A DNA stretch of 13,246 bases from Phycisphaerales bacterium UBA4658 (lineage in GTDB: Bacteria; Planctomycetota; Phycisphaerae; Phycisphaerales; UBA1924), in contig DHLW01000106.1 in NCBI GenBank assembly GCA_002405485.1, forward strand, positions 1 to 13,246, read 5' to 3'. Shown piece by piece: positions 6,925 through 13,246 of this stretch. Position 1 is the first letter of the stretch, and the number at the start of each line of letters is the position of its first letter. A program made the position numbers and the translations under genes. Under the pieces are notes generated by a model. That model did no database searches. It was not told where the DNA came from and saw nothing but the letters and a program-made list of their open reading frames with translations.

Positions 6925-8289
6925 TCAAGGGGCCTGCGTCTCGCCGCCCGCGTTGCCGCCCACAGCCCGCCACAGGTCGATCCACGCAAGCTCGGCACGC
7001 TCCCTCGCATCGATCACCTGAAGCCGCGCGGACTCCGCCGAGATCTTCGCCGTGATGAGCGCCAGGCGATCCGCCTCTCCTGCCTGCGCAGACGACTCCG
7101 CAAGCCGAATGCCCTCGCTTGCCAGCTCCATCATCTCGCTCTCGGCCGTTCGCAGCCGAGCCCGGGCGAGTTCGTGCTCAGACCACGCAGACCGAACCTC
7201 GGCGATCGCCGATCGCCGAACCCCGATCGCCTGCCATTCCGCCTGACGGGCGATCGCCTCGGCCTTGGCCTTGAGCGCCGCTCCCGTGTCAAAGATCGGA
7301 ATCGGCACGCTGATGGCCGGCCCCAGTTCCTTCCGCCCGTCGTCGGTGCGCTCGAACCCAGCACCCGCCGAGAGATCTGCGAACGCCTCGGATGGCGCGA
7401 CTCGCGCAAGCACGAGCGCGGCCTGCGCTCTTGCCGCCGACGCCGCCACGTCCAGCCGCTGTGCAAGAGCCCGCTGCAGCGCAGCGGACTCGTCTCCGAT
7501 GACCGCCCCGGACTCCATCACGGGCTCGCCAAGCTCCATCCGTCCGGCATGCTCCGGCACCCCGACGATCGCCGCGAGCTCGCGATCACGGGCGCGGACG
7601 TCGGCCTCGCGATCCTTGAGCATCATCCGCGTCGCGAGCGCCGCGACCTGCCGCTCGTGCACATCCAGCGCGGTGGCCTGCCCCGCCGCACGCTGCGAAC
7701 GGGCCGCCGCCAGCGCGTCGTCTGCAAGCTGCACCTCGCGTCGAACCGGCTCCAGCCGGGCCCGCGCATGCCGAGCCCGCGCGTGCGCCATCCGAGCCCG
7801 TGCCGCGGTCTGCATCGCCTTTTCAGACAGATCCAGCACCGTCGCCGAGAGCTCATCCTCCGCCGCCAGCATCCGGTCTCCACGCGTCAGCAACGCCACG
7901 AGCTGTTGCGTGAGCCCAACCGCGACCTTCGTGCCGCCGCCGTCCTCGATCGGCCAGGCGAGTTCGACGTTGAGCACCGGATTCGGCAGCAACCCCTGCT
8001 GCACGAGATCCGCTCGCGCCTCGCGGACACGCTCCATGAGCGACCGAACCTCGGCGTCTTCCGCCAACGCGCGCTCCACGGCCTCTCGATCCGTGAGCAC
8101 CCACGCGCTGCCCTCTGGAACGCTCCCCGGCGACGCACCGCCGCTCCACGACGGCCGGATGCCCACCCGGGCATCCACCGCGTCGGCGGATCGCGAGATC
8201 TCCGCCCCGGCGTCCAGATTCGCACATCCGCCAACGAGCCCTGACAACACAACGGCGCCCGCACAGCAACCCCACGCGCTGCGTCTCAC
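6925..8289 (-). CDS. TolC/CzcC-type outer-membrane channel lipoprotein of metal efflux system
   Basis: This is the outer-membrane duct of a tripartite RND efflux system. The 454-residue product has an N-terminal lipoprotein signal with lipobox LVGGC (Cys22). Two repeated outer-membrane efflux (OEP) halves follow, at about 65-242 and 265-440. Each is a long Ala/Arg/Glu-rich coiled-coil hairpin. LVQQGLLPNPVLNVEL and LGPAISVPIPIFDTGAALKA (residues 322-341) are typical TolC/CzcC strand motifs, and the end DLWRAVGG is the usual terminus. The GTG at 8289 overlaps the stop of the upstream HMBD gene (GTGA) and has GGAGG six bases upstream. It is the last gene of the efflux operon and converges on corA with a 9-base gap. 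CzcC and CusC are equally good homologues; the metal cannot be inferred from this gene. Confidence 0.88.
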   Translation of the reverse strand: MRRSAWGCCAGAVVLSGLVGGCANLDAGAEISRSADAVDARVGIRPSWSGGASPGSVPEGSAWVLTDREAVERALAEDAEVRSLMERVREARADLVQQGLLPNPVLNVELAWPIEDGGGTKVAVGLTQQLVALLTRGDRMLAAEDELSATVLDLSEKAMQTAARARMAHARARHARARLEPVRREVQLADDALAAARSQRAAGQATALDVHERQVAALATRMMLKDREADVRARDRELAAIVGVPEHAGRMELGEPVMESGAVIGDESAALQRALAQRLDVAASAARAQAALVLARVAPSEAFADLSAGAGFERTDDGRKELGPAISVPIPIFDTGAALKAKAEAIARQAEWQAIGVRRSAIAEVRSAWSEHELARARLRTAESEMMELASEGIRLAESSAQAGEADRLALITAKISAESARLQVIDARERAELAWIDLWRAVGGNAGGETQAP

Positions 8290-9719
8290 GGCTTGCCTCC
8301 ATGTCCGGAATGATCATGTCCGCCGCTCGGCTTTGCCGCCGGCATCCCGCCCTCGGGCACCTGCGCGTCCACGTTCATCGGCACCGTCAGCACCTTCCCG
8401 TTGTGCTGAAACTGCGCAAACAGCCGGTACATCCCCGGCCTCGGCAGCACCGCGTGAAACACCACGTCCGACGGCTTTCCGTTGGCGAGCATCGCCGCCC
8501 TCGCCGCCGCCTTCACCTCAGGGCTCAGCTCGTGATGATGGTGATCGTGCCCGTGATCGTCCTTCTTCCCCGCATCCTTCTCCCCCTCCTTCCCATCCGA
8601 CTCGTCATCGAGCTCGATCGGATGCGCGTGCACATACTCCTTGAGATCCGCCGAGATCGCCACAAGGTGGCCGAGCTCCCCCATCAGCGGCTGAAGGTCC
8701 GTCACGGGCTTCCCGTCCTTGTCGATCCCATACCGAAAGAACGAGTGCGCGCCAGCGAAAAACTTCTCCCCGTTGCACCGCATCCGCACCTCGTACCCCC
8801 CAACGTTCGCCACCACGTCATAGTCCTCCTTCAGCGTCAGCCGCGGCGGCGGATCCCCGGCAATCGTGAAGTCCGACCTCGCCACCCGATTCCCAAACCC
8901 CGTCGGCGTGAAGTCGCTGAACGCCACGTACTTCCCCGAGAACGGAAACGTGAACCCCTTCAGCTCAAACACCCCGTCGCCACGCCGCGTCGGATGCTCG
9001 TGCGCGTAGTACGACAGATCCTCAGACACCACGATCAGGTGCATCGGATGCTCGTGCACCGCGTCGATCTTGTCCACCGGATTCCCGTCCGGCTGCCGAA
9101 GCGCGACCGTCAGGTCCGCGGGCTTGCCCGCCTCCACCGTCCCGCTCGCGCCGATCGTCGATGAGAATGGCGCCGCGCTGAGCTTCACCAGCGCCATCTT
9201 GCACACCGGGCACATCCCCTGCGCGTCATAGGTCTTGCTCGCCTCGCAGTGCATGTCGCAGATGAACTTCTCCGGCCGCAGCGACTCCAGCTTCGCCAGG
9301 TGCTTCTGCACCTCCGCGAGATACTTCGCAGTCTCCGCCTTCTTTCCCTCGGCGGCATAGTCGTGCATCTCGTCAGCCGCCTTCGCCAGGTCCTTCCCGG
9401 CCAGGTTCGCCTCACGCACCTTCGCCCGCTCCACCCCGCTTCCCGCGGCGAGAGCCAGACGCCCCACCTGCCGCGACAACACCCCGATCTGATACCCCGC
9501 CTCGTCCGCCGCGTGCAGATCCCCCTTCGCAAGCGCCGCCTCCGCCTCGTTGGCCAGCGAACGCAAGCGCATCATGACCTCGGCGAACGTCTTGGCCGGC
9601 TCGACCTCCGCGTGCGAGTGGCCATGATGCTCCTTCACCTGCCCCGACGCCACGCCCGTCAGCGCCGACCCCGCCAGCATCGCCGCCGCCACCACGCTCC
9701 ATCCCTTGCCGCTGTGCAT
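8286..9719 (-). CDS. Secreted heavy-metal-binding-domain protein with duplicated module and His clusters
   Basis: Probably a periplasmic metal-binding partner of the RND pump. From the ATG at 9719 the product has 477 residues. A signal peptide spans 1-26 (cleavage near ASG/QVK). His cluster HHGHSH is at 31-36, and an Ala/Lys/Glu-rich helical region covers about 42-148. The HMBD at 151-180 has C-x-M-H at 154-157, Cys158, and C-P-x-C-x-M at 170-175, matching the CPMHP...CPxCGM motif found at the N-terminus of many CusB proteins. Two related modules follow: HPMHLIVVSEDLSYYAHEHP (224-243) and GHLVAISADLKEYVHAHP (350-367). The second is interrupted by an acidic/His insert (DDHGHDHHHH, 387-396). 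The C-terminus has GHDHSGH. GAGG six bases upstream of 9719 fixes the start; the frame continues to 9872 but would overlap the pump gene. It lacks the lipoyl/hairpin sequence of a membrane-fusion protein, so I do not call it CusB. Confidence 0.82.
   Translation of the reverse strand: MHSGKGWSVVAAAMLAGSALTGVASGQVKEHHGHSHAEVEPAKTFAEVMMRLRSLANEAEAALAKGDLHAADEAGYQIGVLSRQVGRLALAAGSGVERAKVREANLAGKDLAKAADEMHDYAAEGKKAETAKYLAEVQKHLAKLESLRPEKFICDMHCEASKTYDAQGMCPVCKMALVKLSAAPFSSTIGASGTVEAGKPADLTVALRQPDGNPVDKIDAVHEHPMHLIVVSEDLSYYAHEHPTRRGDGVFELKGFTFPFSGKYVAFSDFTPTGFGNRVARSDFTIAGDPPPRLTLKEDYDVVANVGGYEVRMRCNGEKFFAGAHSFFRYGIDKDGKPVTDLQPLMGELGHLVAISADLKEYVHAHPIELDDESDGKEGEKDAGKKDDHGHDHHHHELSPEVKAAARAAMLANGKPSDVVFHAVLPRPGMYRLFAQFQHNGKVLTVPMNVDAQVPEGGMPAAKPSGGHDHSGHGGKP
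8296..8300 (-). promoter_or_regulatory. Ribosome binding site for the GTG start of the TolC-type gene
   Basis: A perfect GGAGG on the minus strand, six bases before the GTG at 8289. It supports the GTGA overlap with the HMBD gene stop, and independent initiation as well as coupling. Confidence 0.75.
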
Positions 9720-9722
9720 CGT

Positions 9723-9729
9723 CCACCTC
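9723..9729 (-). promoter_or_regulatory. Ribosome binding site deciding the HMBD-protein start
   Basis: Read on the minus strand, GAGGTGG lies here with the GAGG core six bases before the ATG at 9719. It favours this ATG over the upstream in-frame ATGs near 9872. Those would add a Cys/Trp/Arg-rich segment before the signal peptide and would overlap the pump gene by 56 bases. Confidence 0.7.
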
Positions 9730-9773
9730 GCAAAAAAGATCCGCTCTTCGGTCCATCGCCCGTGGATCGACCA

Positions 9774-9793
9774 AATGTAGCATGAGCTACATT
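9774..9793. repeat. Perfect inverted repeat, candidate operator upstream of HMBD gene
   Basis: AATGTAGC (9774-9781), a four-base centre ATGA and GCTACATT (9786-9793) form a perfect 8-bp dyad in the 97-base gap between the RND stop and the HMBD start. On the minus strand the arms can be extended to CCAA/TTGG with one bulged T. It is AT-richer than its surroundings and lies about 55-75 bases before the ATG. Its length and position over the candidate -10 suit a dimeric repressor such as an ArsR-, TetR- or BlaI/CopY-type protein. A transcript hairpin is the alternative, but no T-run follows, so an intrinsic terminator is unlikely. Confidence 0.55.
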
Positions 9794-9802
9794 GGCCGTC
9801 CA
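9774..9802 (-). promoter_or_regulatory. Candidate sigma-70-type promoter inside the efflux operon
   Basis: On the minus strand, TGGACG (9802-9797; 4 of 6 to TTGACA) is followed by exactly 17 bases and then TACATT (9779-9774; 4 of 6 to TATAAT). A TG one base upstream of it gives an extended -10. Transcription would begin near 9767, leaving a leader of about 48 bases with the GAGGTGG ribosome binding site before the HMBD gene. The inverted repeat at 9774-9793 covers the -10 and most of the spacer. Planctomycete promoters often deviate from this consensus, so this is a pattern match only. Confidence 0.38.
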
Positions 9803-9816
9803 CCCCGTCCTCCCCT

Positions 9817-12800
9817 TCAGCGTCCGCTCCACTCTTTGCCCGTGACATCCTCCAGCACGTCATCATGATCATGCCGCGTCCGAAGGTCCACCAGCCGCTC
9901 GCACGCCCGCTTTGAGAATCTCAGAAACACCGTCGGCGTGACGAAGAAGTCCAGCAGCGTCGACGTGACCAGCCCGCCGAACACCACGAGCGCCAGGGGA
10001 TACAGGATCTCCTTGCCCGGCGCGTCGGGCGACAGGATCAACGGCAGCGTCGCCAGCCCCGTCGTCAGCGCGGTCATCAGCACCGGCGCCACCCGCTCCT
10101 GCGACCCGCGGATCACCATCTCGCGCCCGAAGGGCATCTTCTCCTCCAGCATCAGGTGCAGGTAGTGGCTGATCATCAGCACACCGTTCCTGGCCGCGAT
10201 CCCGCACAGACTGATGAACCCGATCAGACTTGCGACGCTGAAGGGCTCCCGAGCGATCACCAGCGCCGCCACCGCGCCGATGAACGCGAACGGGATGTTC
10301 AGCATCACCTGCACAGCCATCATCCCGCTTCCAAAGTGCGTCCAGAGCAGCGTCAGCATCACCAGCAGCGACAACGCCCCGAGAATCGCGATCACCCGCA
10401 CAGCGCGTCGCTGGCTCTCGAACTGCCCCTCCACAACCCACGAATACCCCACCGGCGGGTTCAGCCGCTCCGCCAGCGTCCGCTCGATCGACTCCGCCGT
10501 CCGACCAAGGTCCTGTCCCTGCACGTTGCAGCTCACCACGATCCGCCGCTGCGCGTTCTCCCGCGAGACCTGGTTGGGGGCGAAGTACTCCTGCACGTCG
10601 GCGACATCCCCGATGAGCGCGACCGCCCCGCTCGGAGAGACCAGCCGAACCTCCGCCAGCCGCTTGAGCGCCAGCACCGTCGACCCGCCCACAAGATCCG
10701 CCCGCCATGGATCATCGACCATCACCACCAGGTCGTAGCTCCGCAGCCCGTCGAGCACCTGCGACACCACCCGCCCACCCACCGCCGTCTCCAGCGTCTC
10801 CACAAGCTCCGCGGGCATGAACCCGTACGTCGCCGCCCGCTCCGCGTCGATCTTCACGCGCACCTGCGGGGTCATCACCTGCTGCTCCACCTCCAGGTCC
10901 ACCACCCCCGCCAGCCCGCTCAGAAGATCCCTCGCCCGCTCGGCCACGCTGCGAAGCTGCGACAGCTCCTGCCCCTGGATCTTCACCACGATCTGCGCCT
11001 GCACGCCCGTCTCCAGGTGCTCGATCCGATGCCCGATGGGCTGGCCGACCGTCACGTTCGCTCCCGGCAGATCGCCAAGCCGCTCGCGTATGTCGCGAAA
11101 CACTTCGCGACGGGTGCGCAGCGTCGCCGGCGGCGTGCGATCACCCGGCCGAATCACATACTCGCCCCTGGCGTGCCGCTTCACGTCCTCGTCCTTGAAG
11201 AAGTCCACCTCGATCTCCGACGAGTTTGGTCCCAGCGCGTGCTCGTCGTTCTCCGCTCGACCCGTCCGCCGAGCCACGTGCCGCACCTCCGGAATCTCAA
11301 GCAGAATCCGCTCAGCCGTGGTCCCAAGCCGCGACGACTCCGCGAGCGACACCCCGGGCGCCAAGTTCACCCCGACCACAGCCGTCCCCTCGTTGAACGG
11401 CGGAAGGAACTCCGAGCCCATCCTCGACACGATCACCCCGCACACAAGCACAAGCCCCGCGCACACCCACAGCACCCGCATCGGCCGGTCCAGGGTCCGC
11501 TCATAGGCCCACATCGCGGCTGCCTTGCACGCCCTGAGCACCAGCCCGTCTCTCTCCGGCTCCGCCACGAGCGCCCGCGACCCCGGCTTGGAACGCGCAA
11601 GCAGGTACCACGACAGCACCGGCGTCACCGTGAGCGAAACGATCATCGACGCGAACACCGACACGATGTACGCGTGCGCCAGCGGGGTGAACAGCCGCCC
11701 CGCAAGCCCCGGCAGGAAGAACAGCGGCAGGAACACCAGCAGCACGATCGCCGTCGACACCAGGATCGGCCCGCGCACCTCGCACGTCGCGTCGAACACC
11801 ACCTTCAGCGCGGGCATCGGCTTGGAAAGGGCCCGGTTCTCGCGCAGCCGCCTGTGGATGTTCTCCACCCCCACCACCGCATCGTCCACGAGCTCTCCCA
11901 CCGCGATCGCGATCCCGCCCAGCGTCATCGTGTTCACCGACTGCCCAAGCAGCATGAACACGATGAACGTCGTCAGGATCGACAGCGGAATCGCCGTCAA
12001 GGTGATCACCGTCACCCGCCAGTTCAGCAGGAACAGGATCAGCACGATCACCACCAGCACCGTCCCGTCCCGCAGCGCCTCGATGACGTTCCCCACCGCC
12101 GATTCGATGAAGTGCGCCTGCCGGAACAGGTCCGCGTCCACTTCCAGACCCTTGGGCAGACTCGGGGTCAGCTCCCGCAGCCGCCTGTCGATCTGCTCCG
12201 TCACCGCCCGCGTGTCCGCGCCGGGCTGCTTGCTGATCGCCAGGATCACCCCCGGCCTGGCCATCACGCTCGCGTCGCCGCGCCGCGCGGGCGCCGGACC
12301 CTCGATGACCCGCGCCACGTCCCTCACCCGCACCGCCACCGCGTGATGCTCCGGCTCACTCACGCGCGTCGCCACCAGCGCCGAGGCGATCTCCTCGGCC
12401 GTCCGCAGACGCCCGATGTTCCGCACCACCAGCTCGCTTGACGTCCCGATCAGAAACCCGCCGCCGGTGTTCTTGTTCGACGCCGCGACCGCACGCTCCA
12501 GATCCGCCAGCGTCAGCCCGTACAGCCGAAGCTTGTCCGGATCCGCCTTCACCTGAAACTGCTTGAGCTCGCCCCCGATCACCGTCACGTTCGAGACCCC
12601 GGGAATCGACAGCAGCATCGGGCGGATCACCCAGTCCGCAGCCTCCCGCTGCTCCATCGGGGACAACTCCCCGCTGGTCACGCCCATGAGCATGATCTCG
12701 CCCATGAGCGACGAGATCGGGCCCATGTGCGGCGAGACGCTCTCGGGCAGCCGCTCCCGCGCCTCGGCCAGGCGCTCCTGCACCGTCTGCCGACATCGAA

Positions 12801-13110
12801 AGATGTCGGTCCCCCACGCGAACTCCACGTGCACCACGCTCAGCCCGATCCCCGACACCGAACGCACCCGCTCAACCCCCGCCGCACCATTGATCCCCAT
12901 CTCGATCGGCGCGGTCACCTGCGCTTCAACCTCTTCCGGCGCAAGCCCCGGCGCTTCGGTCAGAATCGACACCGTCGGCTTGTTGATGTCCGGCAGCACG
13001 TCGATCGGCAAGCCCCGAGCCGCCACGAAGCCGTACACACACAGCGCCAGCGCCCCGATCAGCACCAGCACCCGCTGGCGAAGCGAAAAGTGCACCATCA
13101 ACTTCAGCAC
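9817..13110 (-). CDS. CusA/CzcA-family heavy-metal efflux RND transporter
   Basis: This is the proton-driven inner-membrane pump of a tripartite metal efflux complex. From the GTG at 13110 it has 1,097 residues, slightly longer than the usual 1,020-1,070. TM1 (about 13-32) is followed by GLPIDVLPDINKPTV and APGLAPEEVEAQVTAPIE, the N-terminal hallmarks of heavy-metal RND pumps. Two periplasmic loops are separated by TM2-6. The relay helix TM4 reads GGIAIAVGELVDDAVVGVEN (398-417; Asp409, Asp410, Glu416). GSEFLPPFNEGTAVVGVNLA opens the second loop. TM8-12 include GFISLCGIAARNGVLMISHY and DFFVTPTVFLR. The cytoplasmic tail has TRHDHDD and ends in EWSGR. The Asp-Asp relay differs from CzcA (D-G-A) and CusA (D-A-A), and the CusA copper methionines are not seen at their aligned positions, so I give no symbol. 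It follows the truncated gene by 91 bases and precedes the HMBD gene by 97. Confidence 0.92.
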   Translation of the reverse strand: MLKLMVHFSLRQRVLVLIGALALCVYGFVAARGLPIDVLPDINKPTVSILTEAPGLAPEEVEAQVTAPIEMGINGAAGVERVRSVSGIGLSVVHVEFAWGTDIFRCRQTVQERLAEARERLPESVSPHMGPISSLMGEIMLMGVTSGELSPMEQREAADWVIRPMLLSIPGVSNVTVIGGELKQFQVKADPDKLRLYGLTLADLERAVAASNKNTGGGFLIGTSSELVVRNIGRLRTAEEIASALVATRVSEPEHHAVAVRVRDVARVIEGPAPARRGDASVMARPGVILAISKQPGADTRAVTEQIDRRLRELTPSLPKGLEVDADLFRQAHFIESAVGNVIEALRDGTVLVVIVLILFLLNWRVTVITLTAIPLSILTTFIVFMLLGQSVNTMTLGGIAIAVGELVDDAVVGVENIHRRLRENRALSKPMPALKVVFDATCEVRGPILVSTAIVLLVFLPLFFLPGLAGRLFTPLAHAYIVSVFASMIVSLTVTPVLSWYLLARSKPGSRALVAEPERDGLVLRACKAAAMWAYERTLDRPMRVLWVCAGLVLVCGVIVSRMGSEFLPPFNEGTAVVGVNLAPGVSLAESSRLGTTAERILLEIPEVRHVARRTGRAENDEHALGPNSSEIEVDFFKDEDVKRHARGEYVIRPGDRTPPATLRTRREVFRDIRERLGDLPGANVTVGQPIGHRIEHLETGVQAQIVVKIQGQELSQLRSVAERARDLLSGLAGVVDLEVEQQVMTPQVRVKIDAERAATYGFMPAELVETLETAVGGRVVSQVLDGLRSYDLVVMVDDPWRADLVGGSTVLALKRLAEVRLVSPSGAVALIGDVADVQEYFAPNQVSRENAQRRIVVSCNVQGQDLGRTAESIERTLAERLNPPVGYSWVVEGQFESQRRAVRVIAILGALSLLVMLTLLWTHFGSGMMAVQVMLNIPFAFIGAVAALVIAREPFSVASLIGFISLCGIAARNGVLMISHYLHLMLEEKMPFGREMVIRGSQERVAPVLMTALTTGLATLPLILSPDAPGKEILYPLALVVFGGLVTSTLLDFFVTPTVFLRFSKRACERLVDLRTRHDHDDVLEDVTGKEWSGR

Positions 13111-13116
13111 GTGAGT

Positions 13117-13121
13117 CTCCC
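13117..13121 (-). promoter_or_regulatory. Ribosome binding site deciding a GTG start for the RND pump
   Basis: GGGAG on the minus strand sits six bases before the GTG at 13110. The in-frame ATG at 13140 would add ten polar residues, and the ATG at 13098 has no comparable site, so GTG at 13110 is the best start. Confidence 0.65.
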
Positions 13122-13201
13122 AACTGTCAGCCGCGAGCACTCAGGCCCCGCGACGCCCACTCGACCATCCCAGTCTCCAACCCGACTCACCCCGGCCCCT
13201 C

Positions 13202-13246
13202 TCAATGCCCATGGTCATGGTCGTGGTCATGGTCGTGGTCGTGGTC
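13202..13246 (-). CDS. C-terminal end of a His/Asp-repeat-tailed protein (truncated by window edge)
   Basis: Only the last 14 codons and the TGA (13202-13204) are visible. On the minus strand they read DHDHDHDHDHDHGH, encoded by alternating GAC and CAC/CAT codons. The frame is open to the window edge. Its place directly before the RND pump is where the membrane-fusion (CzcB/CusB) subunit normally sits, and such adaptors sometimes carry His-rich metal-binding tails, so that is my best guess. A cation-diffusion facilitator or a small His-rich metal-binding protein is also possible. The 91 bases between its stop and the pump GTG hold only the pump's ribosome binding site; I see no clear promoter or terminator there. 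Confidence 0.6.
   Translation of the reverse strand, partial: DHDHDHDHDHDHGH

Noticed and set aside
8286..9719. Calling the HMBD gene a CusB membrane-fusion protein
   Set aside because: It has the HMBD motif but no lipoyl halves, hairpin or membrane-proximal pattern; the adaptor is more likely the truncated gene at the right edge.
9817..9872. An upstream extension of the HMBD protein to 9872, overlapping the pump gene
   Set aside because: The extra 51 residues precede a clear signal peptide, and a good ribosome binding site sits before the ATG at 9719.
10156..12441. A 761-codon open frame on the plus strand opposite the RND pump
   Set aside because: It is extremely His/Arg/Pro/Gln-rich with no domain-like pattern and lies wholly antisense to a well-conserved pump; it is open because of the high GC content.

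Overview
The window is high-GC, gene-dense bacterial DNA with strongly C/G-ending codons. The gene content (a flgC-fliE pair; a translationally coupled trio of a single-Cys protein, a LolA-like lipoprotein and an RDD membrane protein; a His-rich metal-efflux operon) looks to me like a Planctomycetota, possibly Phycisphaerae, chromosome. That assignment is an inference from family resemblance, not a database result.

Layout from left to right. (1) Positions 1-785, plus strand: the end of a flagellar basal-body cluster, with flgC cut by the window edge and then a complete fliE. (2) Positions 865-5695, minus strand, read right to left: an MFS exporter resembling Fsr, a 204-residue protein of unknown function, a LolA-like lipoprotein and an RDD-domain membrane protein. 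The last three overlap by ATGA, so they are probably translated as a coupled unit. (3) Positions 5785-6915, plus strand: corA, divergent from the MFS gene. (4) Positions 6925-13246, minus strand: a heavy-metal efflux operon. In transcription order it holds the extreme C-terminus of an unseen protein ending in (Asp-His) repeats, a CusA/CzcA-family RND pump of about 1,097 residues, a secreted heavy-metal-binding-domain (HMBD) protein with three His clusters, and a TolC/CzcC-type outer-membrane lipoprotein.

How the genes work together. The metal cluster supplies the inner-membrane RND pump, the outer-membrane channel and a periplasmic metal-binding protein. The truncated His/Asp-tailed gene is where a membrane-fusion (CzcB/CusB) subunit would be expected. 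The RND pump carries AVGELVDDAVVGVEN in its proton-relay helix and lacks Met at the places where I align the CusA copper-binding methionines, so its substrate may not be Cu(I)/Ag(I). A perfect 8-bp inverted repeat overlaps a plausible promoter in the gap before the HMBD gene, which suggests that this gene and the channel gene have their own metal-responsive control inside the operon. CorA, next door, is a divalent-metal channel of the opposite (import) direction.

I see no tRNA, rRNA, CRISPR array, transposase or phage gene. Apart from the short gaps described below there is no gene-free stretch over 100 bases.
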